Assembly: GCA_022793335.1 (NCBI GenBank)
Contig: JAAWCQ010000004.1
Span: 212,118 to 276,117 of the forward strand
DNA: 64,000 nucleotides
Reading direction: 5' to 3'
From: Clostridia bacterium
GTDB lineage: Bacteria > Bacillota > Clostridia > Christensenellales > UBA1242
A model generated the notes under the pieces. The model ran no database searches. It was given only the letters and a program-made list of their open reading frames with translations, and was not told the DNA's origin. Position 1 is the first letter of the stretch; each line of letters opens with the position of its first letter. Positions 25,871 to 35,978 of this stretch are shown one piece after another. The position numbers were made by a program, and so were the translations under genes.

Positions 25871-28480
25871 ATGAAGATGAAGAAACAAAAAAACGAAGAA
25901 GAAAAGGTTGAACAAAAAGGATTAGTTAAATCAGAAATAAGATTTACTCGAAGATTTTCCTCCGACAGTCGATTGGAAATTCTTTTTTATACAATTGAAG
26001 CCGTCGAAAGAAACAAAGGTTTCATACATAGATTTAAGAAAAATTTCCAGCAGAAATTTGCCCGCAAAGAAAAGGAAGAAAAGCCAGCTGTTACTGATGC
26101 TGTCGAAAGATATAATACAGAAATTACTAATGGGCTTAGTGACGAACAAGTTCAAGCACGAATTGACGCCAATCTTGAAAACAGCACTAAAGTAAAATCA
26201 TCAAAGTCTTATGCTTCAATTTTCTTTAAAAACATCTTCACATTCTTCAACATGCTTTGGCTTATCATTGCAGTTGCTCTCATTGTTGTAGGCTCTTATG
26301 GCGACCTTGTATTCATATTTGTTATTGTAGCAAACACGGCAATTGCCATCATTCAAGAGATAAGGGCAAAAACAGCGGTTGAGAAATTATCCATTGTCAC
26401 AACACCTCTTGTCAAAACGATAAGAAATGGCAAAGAATATGACGTCCCTGCCGATAAACTTGTGCTTGACGATATCATTCTGCTTTCAAGCGGAAATCAA
26501 ATTCCTTCAGACTGTGTCATTTTGGATGGCGTGGTTGAAGTAAATGAAAGTCTTTTGACAGGCGAATCAAACGCGATTGAAAAAACCAAAGATGGCAACC
26601 TTATGTCAGGTAGTTTCATTGTGTCTGGCCAGTGCTATGCCAGAGTAGATAAAATTGGAAGAGACAACTATATTTATCAGATGGCAAAGAAAGCCAAGGA
26701 ATTTAAAACTCCTCAATCAAACCTGTTTAAAGACTTAAACAGACTTATTAAATATATCGGTATTGCACTTGTTCCTATCGGCGCACTCACCTTTCTTAAA
26801 GAATTTAAAATTGCAGGATCAACTATTCAAGAGCAAATTGCGCACACCAGTGGCGCGCTCACAAGTATGATTCCTGCGGGAATGTTTTTGCTTGTAACCA
26901 TCAGTTTATCAGTCGGCGTAGTCAAGCTTACCCGCAAAAAAACCTTGGTGCGCGATTTATATTCAATCGAAATGCTTGCCAGAACAAATGTGTTATGCCT
27001 CGACAAAACTGGCACAATCACTGACGGTACAATGAAAGTAGTTGATTTTCTCACTTACACCAAAAAACGCAAATCAAGTGTGCAAAAACTTCTATCAAAT
27101 GTGCTTAATGTTCAAAAAACCACAAATGCGACTTCAAATGCAATGATAAAAGAATTTGGCAGAAGTGACGAGTTTCGCGCGCTTAATATAGCAGAATTTT
27201 CATCAGAACGCAAATATTCAATTACACAACTATCAAATAAAAAGATTTATTTCTTAGGCGCACCTACTAGAATTGGCTGTGAAATAACTCCTGAGCAGCA
27301 TGAGCTTATTAAAGATTATCTTAATAAAGGCTTGCGTGTGCTTGCCTTCGCTGAGCAAGATGGTGGCACCTTTGATAAAAAGATGAGCGGAAAAAAATCT
27401 GTGCTTCTTTCACTTATTGTAATAGAAGAACATATTCGAGATGATGCAATCGAGACTATTCAGTGGTTTAAAGATAATGGCGTTGAAGTCAAAATCATTT
27501 CTGGAGATGACCCAGCAACTGTATCTAAAATCGCTGGCAGAGTTGGCGTAAGAAATCATGAAAAGTTTATCTCCCTCGAAAATGTTTCACTTAAAGAGGT
27601 GGAACAACTTGCAGACCAGTTTACTGTATTTGGAAGAGTGACCCCAGAACAAAAATTCACCATAGTCAAAGCCCTCAAAAACAAAGGCAAAGTCGTTGCT
27701 ATGACAGGCGATGGCGTAAATGACACCCTCGCACTTAAAGAAGCAGACTGCTCTATCGCTATGGCGGACGGAAGCGAAGTGGCAAGAAACATATCAAAAC
27801 TTGTGCTTCTTGAATCAAACTTCTCTTCACTTCCTACAGTTGTAAAAGAAGGCAGACAGGTGGTAAACAATGTTCAAAATTCATCTTCGCTTTTCCTTAT
27901 GAAAACCTTCTTTGCCATTTCTCTTACACTTATCACCCTGTTCCTTGGCATTGCATATCCTTTTAAACCAAGTATGATGATGCTTCTTGAAAGTTTTGTA
28001 ATTGGCCTTCCTTCATTCATGTTGACATTTGAGCCAAATACTAAACCAATCAGTGGAAATTTCCTGCCGCAAGTTTTGAAGCGTTCTATTCCAAGAGCAC
28101 TGCTTATGCTTGTAAATGTAATGATTATAATTGTGTTGTTCAACTATCAAGGTGATGGCATTCAACTGCTTCAAGACAACGAATATTACACCCTTGCCGT
28201 ACTTGTAATGACTTATACTGGTTTCTTAAACCTTGCCGGTCTATGCTGGCCAATATCGCTATTAAAAGCTTTAACCGTGGGAATATCCTTTGTAGGCACA
28301 ACCTGTGCAATCATCGCCCTGCCTAAGTTTTTCAACATAACCACAAGCAGCTTGATGGTATTCTCAACCTTCTTTGCAATCATACTTGTTTCAATCATCT
28401 TGATTGTGCTTGTCAAACTCAATCAAAAACGGCTTGACAAACTTCGAGAACGGATTATTCGATTGCTTCAAAAATCATAG
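25871..28480 (+). CDS. P-type cation-transporting ATPase
   Basis: An 869-residue membrane pump. Motifs in order: actuator-domain TGES (230-233), M4 segment MIPAGMFLL, phosphorylation site DKTGT (378-382), hinge TGDGVNDTLALKEADCSIAM, and six C-terminal helices. The N-terminal 90 residues are charged and not part of the pump core. The M4 motif has PAGM where calcium pumps have PEGL, so the ion is uncertain; the overall type is closest to CtpE-like and streptococcal P2-like ATPases. Two in-frame ATGs (25871, 25877) are possible; AAAGG spacing favours the second slightly. Confidence 0.88.
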   Translation: MKMKKQKNEEEKVEQKGLVKSEIRFTRRFSSDSRLEILFYTIEAVERNKGFIHRFKKNFQQKFARKEKEEKPAVTDAVERYNTEITNGLSDEQVQARIDANLENSTKVKSSKSYASIFFKNIFTFFNMLWLIIAVALIVVGSYGDLVFIFVIVANTAIAIIQEIRAKTAVEKLSIVTTPLVKTIRNGKEYDVPADKLVLDDIILLSSGNQIPSDCVILDGVVEVNESLLTGESNAIEKTKDGNLMSGSFIVSGQCYARVDKIGRDNYIYQMAKKAKEFKTPQSNLFKDLNRLIKYIGIALVPIGALTFLKEFKIAGSTIQEQIAHTSGALTSMIPAGMFLLVTISLSVGVVKLTRKKTLVRDLYSIEMLARTNVLCLDKTGTITDGTMKVVDFLTYTKKRKSSVQKLLSNVLNVQKTTNATSNAMIKEFGRSDEFRALNIAEFSSERKYSITQLSNKKIYFLGAPTRIGCEITPEQHELIKDYLNKGLRVLAFAEQDGGTFDKKMSGKKSVLLSLIVIEEHIRDDAIETIQWFKDNGVEVKIISGDDPATVSKIAGRVGVRNHEKFISLENVSLKEVEQLADQFTVFGRVTPEQKFTIVKALKNKGKVVAMTGDGVNDTLALKEADCSIAMADGSEVARNISKLVLLESNFSSLPTVVKEGRQVVNNVQNSSSLFLMKTFFAISLTLITLFLGIAYPFKPSMMMLLESFVIGLPSFMLTFEPNTKPISGNFLPQVLKRSIPRALLMLVNVMIIIVLFNYQGDGIQLLQDNEYYTLAVLVMTYTGFLNLAGLCWPISLLKALTVGISFVGTTCAIIALPKFFNITTSSLMVFSTFFAIILVSIILIVLVKLNQKRLDKLRERIIRLLQKS

Positions 28481-28645
28481 GTGACTTTATAAGTTGATTA
28501 CATTCAAAAAACAACGGTTGGCTTTGCAAATCGATTGTTCTTAAAGACAGAGCTGGGCTTAGCAAAAAACGACAACCTAGTCAAAATTAAATTTTTAATT
28601 TTATTAAGAAAATTAAGAAAATATCGAATTAAAGAAATTATAAAA

Positions 28646-28680
28646 CAAAAAAAGCAAGTCAAATTGACTTGCTTTTATTT
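28646..28680. terminator. Terminator between P-type ATPase and leftward gene
   Basis: GCAAGTCAA and TTGACTTGC form a near-perfect hairpin flanked by A7 and TTTTATTTT, active on both strands. Confidence 0.8.
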
Positions 28681-29381
28681 TACTCAGTTGCCATTTTGTA
28701 AAGTTTGTAAGTGTTTGCTCTTACATTGATTTTTACTATTTTAACCACATCTTTACCATTCTCGGTTTGAGTAATTCCCCCTAAATAGAGAGTAGTTTCC
28801 TCACCTGAATCTTTTGTATTCAACTTGAAATACATTTCATTGAAAGTAAATGTCTTATTGGTATTGATTTGTGTGTAATAAACTGAGCCGTCGCTATTTA
28901 AAATCTGTTTTGTATCGTCAAACATCACTCTTACATAATTTTCGCCAATTTCACTTGTCAAGCTGCTGCTTGGTGAAGTTGAAGTGCTTGAGGAATAGAA
29001 ATTGTTGTTTGTTTCTTCAATTTTATATCCGCCAAGTTTTCCTGTAAAAAGTGCTGTCAGATATTGTGATTGAAATGCCTTAGCAAATTCATCATTAAAC
29101 TCTTGATATTCATCACTATTTTCGTCAAGTGTCAATACTTCCCTATTTGAAACTGTCACTCGATAACTGAGCGCTCTTCCCAAAAATTGAGGTTTTAAAT
29201 CAACATTGACACAAGACATAACGATAACTATCACAGCAAGTGCAAGAACAAGCGTAGAAATGATTGAGTATGAAATAATGCGAGTTCTTTTCTTCTTTGC
29301 AAGATATTCATCACTGACAGAATTTAAAAGATTGTCAACATTTTCATTGGTTTCTTCTTGAATTATATTCTCTTCCATCAA
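28680..29381 (-). CDS. Membrane-anchored protein coupled to ftsH
   Basis: A 233-residue protein with a charged N-terminus, one transmembrane helix (about 33-56) and an extracytoplasmic domain containing a serine/threonine-rich loop ([11 protein letters not shown] near residue 130). Its start overlaps the ftsH stop by four bases and has the SD AAAGGAGA inside ftsH, so the two are co-translated. No family recognised. The coupling suggests a partner or modulator of FtsH, such as an HflC-like role, but there is no sequence similarity to support that. Confidence 0.65.
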   Translation of the reverse strand: MMEENIIQEETNENVDNLLNSVSDEYLAKKKRTRIISYSIISTLVLALAVIVIVMSCVNVDLKPQFLGRALSYRVTVSNREVLTLDENSDEYQEFNDEFAKAFQSQYLTALFTGKLGGYKIEETNNNFYSSSTSTSPSSSLTSEIGENYVRVMFDDTKQILNSDGSVYYTQINTNKTFTFNEMYFKLNTKDSGEETTLYLGGITQTENGKDVVKIVKINVRANTYKLYKMATE

Positions 29382-31888
29382 TTTTCTCCTTTATTATCAT
29401 TATCTCCATCATTTTCTTTCTTTAAGCTTTTTTTTGCAGAGATTTTCGCAGGTTTCTTTTCACTTTCGTCTGAGTTTTCTGTTTTTGGCTTTCTTGCCCT
29501 AGTAGTTTTCTTTTCTTCAACTGTTTTTGAATTTTCTTCACTTGAAGTTGCTTGAGTTTCAGTATTATCACCTTCGGTTGAATCTGAAACCTCAGGCTCT
29601 TTCTCTACTTCTTTTTGCAAAGGCTCTTGAATTTCCTTTTCTGTTTTATCTTCAACGCTAGTTGTTTCTTTTTGAAGATTTTCTTCAGAAGCAGAATTTA
29701 AGTCTTCTTTAGTCTCAACATCCATGCTTTTTCCAGAAGAAACAGAAATTGTTACTTTATTCTCTTCAACCTTTTCCGTTTGACCAGCTTGAAGATTTTT
29801 TACTATTGCATCAAATTCCGCTGGAGTGATTATTCCATTTTCAAGCAGTTTTCTTCCTTCTGCAATCTTAGTTTCGACAACTTTACGCTTTTCATCTTCA
29901 ATCTGTTGTCTTTTAATTTCTTCCTCTTTTTCACGCTGTTTTACCTTGCGCTCTTCCATAGTCGTAGCAATTTCTTCAGCAGTTTTTCCATTTGCAAGAA
30001 GGTCAACTTCCTCTGAGTAAATTGTCTCTTGCTCAAGAAGTAATTTTGCCATTTCATTTAAGAAAGAATTATTTTCTGTAAGAAGCTTTTTTGCCCTCTG
30101 ATAATTTTCATTGAGGATTATTCTCACCTCATCATCAGCCTCAGCTGCAAGTTTTTCTGAGAAATCATTGCGAGACTGATAATCTCTTCCAATAAACAAT
30201 TGTTCAGAAGAGTCAAGGCTTAAAAAGCCCAATTTTTTGCTCATTCCATAATTATAAACCATTGCTCTTGCAATTTTGCTTGCTTGTGCAATGTCGCTTG
30301 ACGCACCAGTGGTTATATCACCAAAAATCAACTCTTCAGCAATTCTTCCACCCATGCAAACAGCAATTTCATCAACTAAATGATTATAAGACATATAAGA
30401 ATTGTCATTTTCTGGACGCTGCATTGTATAGCCGCCAGCAGCACCTCTTGGGATGATTGAAACTTCTTGAACATTGTCAGTATATTTCAAAAGTTTAGCC
30501 AAGACTGCGTGACCTGCTTCGTGATAAGCAGTGATTTTTCTGTCTTTTTCTGTGATAAGTCTGCTTTTCTTCTGAGGCCCCATAGTAACTTTATTGATGC
30601 CTTCAGTAATGTCTTCCATTATTATCTTAGGTCTGCCCTTTCTTGCCGCCAATATTGCCGCTTCATTAAGCATATTTTCAATATCCGCGCCAGTAAAGCC
30701 TACTGTAATTTTTGCAAGTGTTGAAAAATCAACGCTTTCGTCAAGAGGCTTGTTTCTTGCATGAATTTTTAAAATTCCCTCTCTGCCCTTAATATCTGGA
30801 ACATTGACATAAACCTGTCTATCAAATCTGCCCGGTCTCATAAGAGCTGGGTCTAAAACATCACTTCTGTTTGTTGCGGCAAGCACAACAATTCCTTCGT
30901 TTGCTTCAAAACCATCCATTTCAACAAGAAGTTGGTTGAGTGTCTGTTCTCGCTCGTCATTTCCGCCGCCAAGTCCAGCACCTCTCTGTCTGCCCACCGC
31001 GTCAATTTCATCAATAAAGATAATGCAAGGTTTATTTTTCTTCGCTTGATCAAATAAATCTCTTACTCTTGATGCACCAACACCAACAAACATTTCTACA
31101 AAGTCAGATCCGCTTATTGAAATAAATGGAACATTTGCCTCACCTGCAACAGCTCTTGCAAGCAAAGTCTTTCCAGTACCTGGGCGTCCAACCAAAAGCA
31201 CTCCCTTTGGTATTCTTGCACCAAGATCGGTAAATTTTTTTGGAGATTTTAAAAATTCTACAATTTCTTTAAGTTCCTCTTTTTCTTCATCAGCACCAGC
31301 AATATCATTAAATCTCACCTTGCTTGAAGTATAAGCTCTTGCCTTGCTTTTGCCAAAGCCCATAGCGCCTTTGTTTGCCGAGCCAAGCATTCTGAAAATC
31401 ATATAAACGATAAATAATGCAAAGCCAATATATAAAATTGGATAAATAATGTTCCACCAATTTCTGCCTTCAACACCCTTCTGAATTGAAATTGTCACAT
31501 CTGAAGGTGTCAAAATCTCGCCATTTTCAATCTTATCAGCAATCTCATTATTTCTTGCCTCAATGGCTTCAAGTGTTCTTTTTAAAATTCCATCACCATT
31601 TTCATAATAGATATAATAATTTGAAAATTTTGGGAAATTGTTTGCATATTTAGAGCCTTCTACTAAGAAATAAATTACATTATCTTTGTAATAAATCTTT
31701 GATAAGGTTTCTTTTTTATTTTCACTGTTTAAATGTTCACCATTTACAAGCTGCTCAATTTCATTTATATTCCCGTCAAGATATTCACCTTTATAGCCGT
31801 TGTCTCTGAACACTAAAATCAAAACAAGTATCAACAAAAGTGCAAGAATAACCCATGTATATCTAAATCTAGGTTTTTGTTCGTTCAC
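29378..31888 (-). CDS. ftsH: ATP-dependent zinc metalloprotease FtsH with long tail
   Basis: Membrane AAA protease degrading misfolded and regulatory membrane proteins. The 836-residue protein starts with GTG at 31888 (SD AAGGAGG). Two N-terminal helices (about 10-27 and 148-168) flank an extracytoplasmic domain. The AAA module has Walker A GRPGTGKT (234-241, usual GPPGTGKT), Walker B FIDEID and the SRH region; the protease site is HEAGH (456-460). About 195 extra residues follow residue 640: a coiled segment, a SHOCT-like motif (674-700, [20 protein letters not shown]) and an acidic/lysine-rich disordered tail. Family members usually end near residue 650. Confidence 0.95.
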   Translation of the reverse strand: MNEQKPRFRYTWVILALLLILVLILVFRDNGYKGEYLDGNINEIEQLVNGEHLNSENKKETLSKIYYKDNVIYFLVEGSKYANNFPKFSNYYIYYENGDGILKRTLEAIEARNNEIADKIENGEILTPSDVTISIQKGVEGRNWWNIIYPILYIGFALFIVYMIFRMLGSANKGAMGFGKSKARAYTSSKVRFNDIAGADEEKEELKEIVEFLKSPKKFTDLGARIPKGVLLVGRPGTGKTLLARAVAGEANVPFISISGSDFVEMFVGVGASRVRDLFDQAKKNKPCIIFIDEIDAVGRQRGAGLGGGNDEREQTLNQLLVEMDGFEANEGIVVLAATNRSDVLDPALMRPGRFDRQVYVNVPDIKGREGILKIHARNKPLDESVDFSTLAKITVGFTGADIENMLNEAAILAARKGRPKIIMEDITEGINKVTMGPQKKSRLITEKDRKITAYHEAGHAVLAKLLKYTDNVQEVSIIPRGAAGGYTMQRPENDNSYMSYNHLVDEIAVCMGGRIAEELIFGDITTGASSDIAQASKIARAMVYNYGMSKKLGFLSLDSSEQLFIGRDYQSRNDFSEKLAAEADDEVRIILNENYQRAKKLLTENNSFLNEMAKLLLEQETIYSEEVDLLANGKTAEEIATTMEERKVKQREKEEEIKRQQIEDEKRKVVETKIAEGRKLLENGIITPAEFDAIVKNLQAGQTEKVEENKVTISVSSGKSMDVETKEDLNSASEENLQKETTSVEDKTEKEIQEPLQKEVEKEPEVSDSTEGDNTETQATSSEENSKTVEEKKTTRARKPKTENSDESEKKPAKISAKKSLKKENDGDNDNKGEN

Positions 31889-31917
31889 AATTCCTCCTTA
31901 ACAATATAGTACAAGAT

Positions 31918-31946
31918 ATTGTATCACAAAAATTAAATTTAGACAA
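31918..31946 (-). promoter_or_regulatory. ftsH promoter with overlapping inverted repeat
   Basis: On the minus strand TTGTCT (31946-31941), 17-nt spacer, TACAAT (31923-31918). The inverted repeat ACAATAT (31901-31907) / ATATTGT (31916-31922) covers the -10 box and start point. It is not CIRCE or a CtsR box. Confidence 0.6.
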
Positions 31947-32002
31947 CTTAAATTATAATGAATTTTCATTTTTTTTGATTTAAGAGTGGTCAATCGACAA
32001 GT

Positions 32003-33379
32003 TTAGTCACTTTCAAGGATGAAATTGATTTTAAAGTTTACATAATTCAAGAAATCATCATAGCCTCCAATTTCTTTTATGAATTTATTGTATTCTTTTC
32101 TATTTGACTTGAAAAATTGCTCATTTATTCCAATGACATCCGCTTTGTTTTCTTTAAGCAGATTTATCGCATTTGTAAACTGATTTTTGAGATTTGAATC
32201 TATTTTTTTCTTAACCTCATCGCTTATATCACTAAATTCGGTGTTTATCTTGACTTTTTTATTTTCCTTGTCAATTTCAACAAGCTCAAGCCCCAAAATA
32301 AGTTGAGAGGTATAAATTGGATAGCCATTTTCAAATTTCGTGACAGTGCTTATTCTTTTGTTTTTTATTCTGTAAGAATACCTGAGTTTTTCGTCTTTAT
32401 ATTCAACATCATTTACAGTAATTATTTGATTTTTTGATTCGATATTTAATAAATTTATGCCATTTAATTGGTCAACAGATAATATTTCAACCATTTTGCC
32501 ATTTTTCAGTAATACAGCCTTGCCTTCATTTAAAATATGCTTACTTTCTCCACCAGAGCCGCCACCTTCACCGCCGCTGGTTGATTCGCCAGCACTTGAG
32601 CCTCCCGATGCAGAATTGGTTTGCATAGATGAAGAGCCTCCGCTGCCCGTTCTTGAAGCGCCTGTGCTGCCACTGCCTGAAGAAATATCATTTACACCTG
32701 TTCCAGCAGTATCAATCTGCGTTGGCCCTTCCATTTGCGACGCTCCATTTGTGCTTTGATTGCACTGCTCGCCATCACAAGTGACAGACAAAAAGCCCAC
32801 CAATGACGCGTTTGCATTGCTGTAATATCCCTTATAAAAAGCCTCCAATGAAGTATCGGTAACATAAAGGTTTTTTGCATTGTAGCCTATTATTTGTTCA
32901 AGTTGCAAGCCAACTGTTGACTCTAAGCTGATTGACGCCTGCAATATTTCCTTTGCAGAAACATCTGTGCAAATAAAGACAGTATTTTCTGAAAGCGAAG
33001 CGACACGACTTAAATAATCAATATATTGAGCGACATCATTTTGCATAAGCTCTTGGTTGACTATAGTTGTTTTTGCATGCGACAAACCCACCTTACGCCC
33101 CATAGCTATCTGTGCGTTATATAGCGCCTTAGCAATAGTTTCACCCTTGCCAGAAATGACAGAGTTCATCTGCTCGAAAGATTGTTGAGCTGTGGGGATG
33201 AAGGTCAAAAGTGAAATTTCAAATTCATCATCCTGCTTATCCACCCCTATTCCGACAACTACGCCGACATCTCTATTTTGGCCAGGAGAATATATGGCCT
33301 GAGGAGTAAAAATTATTATAATCAATGCCAGCACGATAAGCATGGGGTTTTTAAAAGCATTTTTAATCCGTTTTTTCAT
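32003..33379 (-). CDS. gerAC: Germination receptor C subunit, no lipobox
   Basis: Third subunit of a GerA-type nutrient germinant receptor in the spore inner membrane. The 458-residue protein has an N-terminal hydrophobic helix (about 12-28), the GerAC N-domain (GVVVGIGVDKQDDEFEISLL, ISGKGETIAKAL) and the C-terminal GerAC domain (NEGKAVLLKNGKMVEIL onward). Usual C subunits are lipoproteins with LxGC; here no Cys follows the hydrophobic stretch, so it is probably membrane-anchored. An 80-residue glycine/serine-rich insert (about 201-280) separates the two domains. It overlaps gerB by 17 nt. Confidence 0.85.
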   Translation of the reverse strand: MKKRIKNAFKNPMLIVLALIIIIFTPQAIYSPGQNRDVGVVVGIGVDKQDDEFEISLLTFIPTAQQSFEQMNSVISGKGETIAKALYNAQIAMGRKVGLSHAKTTIVNQELMQNDVAQYIDYLSRVASLSENTVFICTDVSAKEILQASISLESTVGLQLEQIIGYNAKNLYVTDTSLEAFYKGYYSNANASLVGFLSVTCDGEQCNQSTNGASQMEGPTQIDTAGTGVNDISSGSGSTGASRTGSGGSSSMQTNSASGGSSAGESTSGGEGGGSGGESKHILNEGKAVLLKNGKMVEILSVDQLNGINLLNIESKNQIITVNDVEYKDEKLRYSYRIKNKRISTVTKFENGYPIYTSQLILGLELVEIDKENKKVKINTEFSDISDEVKKKIDSNLKNQFTNAINLLKENKADVIGINEQFFKSNRKEYNKFIKEIGGYDDFLNYVNFKINFILESD

Positions 33380-34445
33380 TTTTTCTCCTTTTAATCAATG
33401 TGCATATAAGGCAGATAACTGGAAACAGCACGCCTACAACCAGTCCAAGCACAGGCAGCCAAGTCACTGTTGAATTAACCATGATTTCATATTTTCCTAT
33501 AAAAATGTAATATAAAATTAAAAAGAGGATATCAAAAAATACTACACCATAAAGTTTATTCAAGGGAAAGATATTTACAAAACATTCACAAAAGCCAAAG
33601 CAGAATAATTCCATTTGAAAAAGCGTAACCATCATTATGGTCAGCATGGCAACAATGTCAAGCCTGCCTATCGCATTGAATTGCACAGAGAAAACCAAAA
33701 GGTCGGCAAGAGCGTTGTTGTGCATAAAAGAAGTCAATTGATATTTGCAATAGAATAGGAAAAAAAGAGCAATGACCAAAAACATTCCCAGTGAAACATA
33801 AAAATAAATCTTTTTTTCTTGCGCTTTTTTGTAGTCAATTTTGTCGATTATTAAAAACAAAAATACAAAATCACCAAAGGTGAAGGCATATTTATAGAGT
33901 GAAAAGAAGATGTCTTTTGCAGACGAAACAAAGAAAAACGGCGTTGATATTGGTGTGAAAAAGGAAATCACAAGACAGAAGATAAAACCTGTCAAAATAA
34001 TACTGAAAAACAATTCCATTGTTCTGGCCGTTGGTCGCAAGCCTGACATAACTGAATGATTCATAATGGGAAGAAATGCAATTATGGCAATCCAGATAAA
34101 TTCCTCTTGATAAATTTGTTCTTTAAAATAAACATACACCACGCTGAATGTAAGAAGTGCTTTAAAAATCATAAAGACTATTGCTGCCAAGTAGATAAGT
34201 TTGGCACCTATTGCCGTCAAATAATGCTTTAAAATATCATAAAGTTTCTCTTTAGGGAAATTTCGTTTAAACTTTAAAAAGATTGGAATGGTCAAAAATT
34301 CAAGTGCAAACAGCAAAATTACAGCAAAAACAGCATCCGCTTTTATATAATCGTACATAAGCCCTGGAAGCAACAGAATTTTATTTGAAAAAATTATAAA
34401 TAATGCAATTATTCCAGCCTGTCTCATTGATATACTATATTTCAT
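33363..34445 (-). CDS. gerAB: Germination receptor B subunit
   Basis: A 360-residue integral membrane protein of the GerAB family (APC-type fold, ten helices), the germinant-sensing and channel-like subunit. The start ISMRQAGIIALFIIFSNKIL and later TFVVVYVYFKEQ-type segments are characteristic. It overlaps gerA by four bases and gerC by 17, so all three subunits are translationally coupled. Confidence 0.87.
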   Translation of the reverse strand: MKYSISMRQAGIIALFIIFSNKILLLPGLMYDYIKADAVFAVILLFALEFLTIPIFLKFKRNFPKEKLYDILKHYLTAIGAKLIYLAAIVFMIFKALLTFSVVYVYFKEQIYQEEFIWIAIIAFLPIMNHSVMSGLRPTARTMELFFSIILTGFIFCLVISFFTPISTPFFFVSSAKDIFFSLYKYAFTFGDFVFLFLIIDKIDYKKAQEKKIYFYVSLGMFLVIALFFLFYCKYQLTSFMHNNALADLLVFSVQFNAIGRLDIVAMLTIMMVTLFQMELFCFGFCECFVNIFPLNKLYGVVFFDILFLILYYIFIGKYEIMVNSTVTWLPVLGLVVGVLFPVICLICTLIKRRKNEKTD

Positions 34446-35866
34446 TTTCTCTTCTCCTTACTCGGCGAATAGGTCTTGGGCAATTCGTTCATTTCAATCA
34501 CGGGGGATGTCAAAAGTGCGTCTTTTAAATCTTTTGGTATTCTTGGACTGTATGGCGCAAGATATGGCGTTCCATAAGAGTCAAGCTTGTTTAAATAATT
34601 GACCACATAAACCATGCCTGCTGTAATTCCCATAAGCCCAAGTGAGCCACCCAAAATTATAAAAACAATTTGAAGAACGGTAATTTGAGACGCCTCTTCA
34701 GGAATAGTATAGAGAGCAATTTTGGCAAGAGCCACTATAATAACTCCTGGTGGTGATATAAGTCCAGCTTTTACACCAGTATCACCAAGAATAAGAGCGC
34801 CCACAACTGAGGTTGCAAGTCCTAGATAACTTGGCAGACGCAAACTGACTTCATATAAAATTTGAAACAACAAAAAGATGAAAGTTATTTCAAGGAATGG
34901 TGTAAACGGAAGACCAAGCGTGGTGTCAGCAATGGTTATCAAGAAATTCAGTGGCAAGATATTGTAATGAAAAAGTTGAAGCGCCAAATAAGCCCCTGGC
35001 GCTAAAGCCGCAATTAAAAGTCCAAACAATCTTATCACTCGCACAATGCTTGAGTAATGGTGATTTGTGTAATAATCATTACTATTTTGAAGGTCTTCGA
35101 TAAGCGCAAAAGGCACCGTCAAAACAATTGGCGAGTTATCAACAATAATTGCCACCTTTCCTTCAAGTAGTTTTGAAGAAATGATATCTGGTTTTTCAGC
35201 GTTGCCCACCTGTTTAAACAATGAATTTGGATGCTCTTCCAAAAACGATAAAATGTAATAAGAGTCAATAATTCCATCTATTTTTATCTGTTTTAGTTTA
35301 TTTATCACCTTTTTTACAACATCGTCATTTGCAACATCTTTAAGATATGAAACCGCAACTTTTGTCTGCGACTCAGAGCCAACACTGAAGCTTTTTATCA
35401 CAAGATTTTTGGTTTTAAGCCGCCTTCTAAGAAGGGTTATATTTGTCTGTATGTCTTCAACAAAACCTTCTCTTGGCCCTTGAATAACTGGTGAGGTTGG
35501 AGGCTCTGTTGGTTGACGCGTAGGAAACTTTAAAAGATCAATTGCAATGATTTTTTCTGAAAAATCTGTGAATAACACCACTTTTCCGCCCAAAATCTCA
35601 TTTATGACATCTTTTTCTTCTATTTCTTTGACATCAGAGCATTTCAAAATTTCATTCTGCAAGTTTTCAATTGAAAGATTACCTTCAAATTCCTGCATAG
35701 GATAATACACTGCACTTGATATAAGATTTTGGTCTGTAATGCTCTTTAAAAACACCAGCAAAACCTGTTGTTCGCCCTTTACATAATATCTATGTGCAAA
35801 ATCAATGCTTTCATTTAAAGCACCATCAAGCTCTTCCACCTTGCTTTTCAAATCAAAATAAGACAT
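34442..35866 (-). CDS. gerAA: Germination receptor A subunit
   Basis: A 474-residue GerA family protein: cytoplasmic N-domain (residues 1-270) and about five helices in the C-terminal part. The signature FPTRQPTEPPTSPVIQGPREGFVEDIQTN is clear in part (PTEPPTSPVIQGPREGFVE), as is LGLATSVVGALILGDTGVKAGL. Receptor A subunits form the scaffold of the germination receptor complex. The ATG at 35866 follows GGTGG. It is first in the gerA-gerB-gerC operon and has a SigG-like promoter, so it is expected to be made in the forespore. Confidence 0.92.
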   Translation of the reverse strand: MSYFDLKSKVEELDGALNESIDFAHRYYVKGEQQVLLVFLKSITDQNLISSAVYYPMQEFEGNLSIENLQNEILKCSDVKEIEEKDVINEILGGKVVLFTDFSEKIIAIDLLKFPTRQPTEPPTSPVIQGPREGFVEDIQTNITLLRRRLKTKNLVIKSFSVGSESQTKVAVSYLKDVANDDVVKKVINKLKQIKIDGIIDSYYILSFLEEHPNSLFKQVGNAEKPDIISSKLLEGKVAIIVDNSPIVLTVPFALIEDLQNSNDYYTNHHYSSIVRVIRLFGLLIAALAPGAYLALQLFHYNILPLNFLITIADTTLGLPFTPFLEITFIFLLFQILYEVSLRLPSYLGLATSVVGALILGDTGVKAGLISPPGVIIVALAKIALYTIPEEASQITVLQIVFIILGGSLGLMGITAGMVYVVNYLNKLDSYGTPYLAPYSPRIPKDLKDALLTSPVIEMNELPKTYSPSKEKRK

Positions 35867-35885
35867 ACTTCCACCTTTTTGTGTT

Positions 35886-35915
35886 TAGTATGTCTTATTA
35901 AAATTATTTTAATAC
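35886..35915 (-). promoter_or_regulatory. SigG-like forespore promoter of the ger operon
   Basis: On the minus strand GTATT (35915-35911), 18-nt spacer, CATACTA (35892-35886). This fits the SigG pattern (GYATR, CATNNTA) except for the last -35 base, and germination receptor operons are established SigG targets. Confidence 0.6.
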
Positions 35916-35978
35916 AATCGCAAAATTCTTTTTTTACAAGTATAAATCTAAATCAATATTAAGTAACAAAATTCCCTT

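Noticed and set aside
28535-28729. Small frame after the P-type ATPase
   Set aside because: No SD, runs through a terminator, and its composition is that of AT-rich spacer. An imperfect TGGCTTTGCAAA-like repeat nearby (28515-28570) was seen but looks too weak to call.
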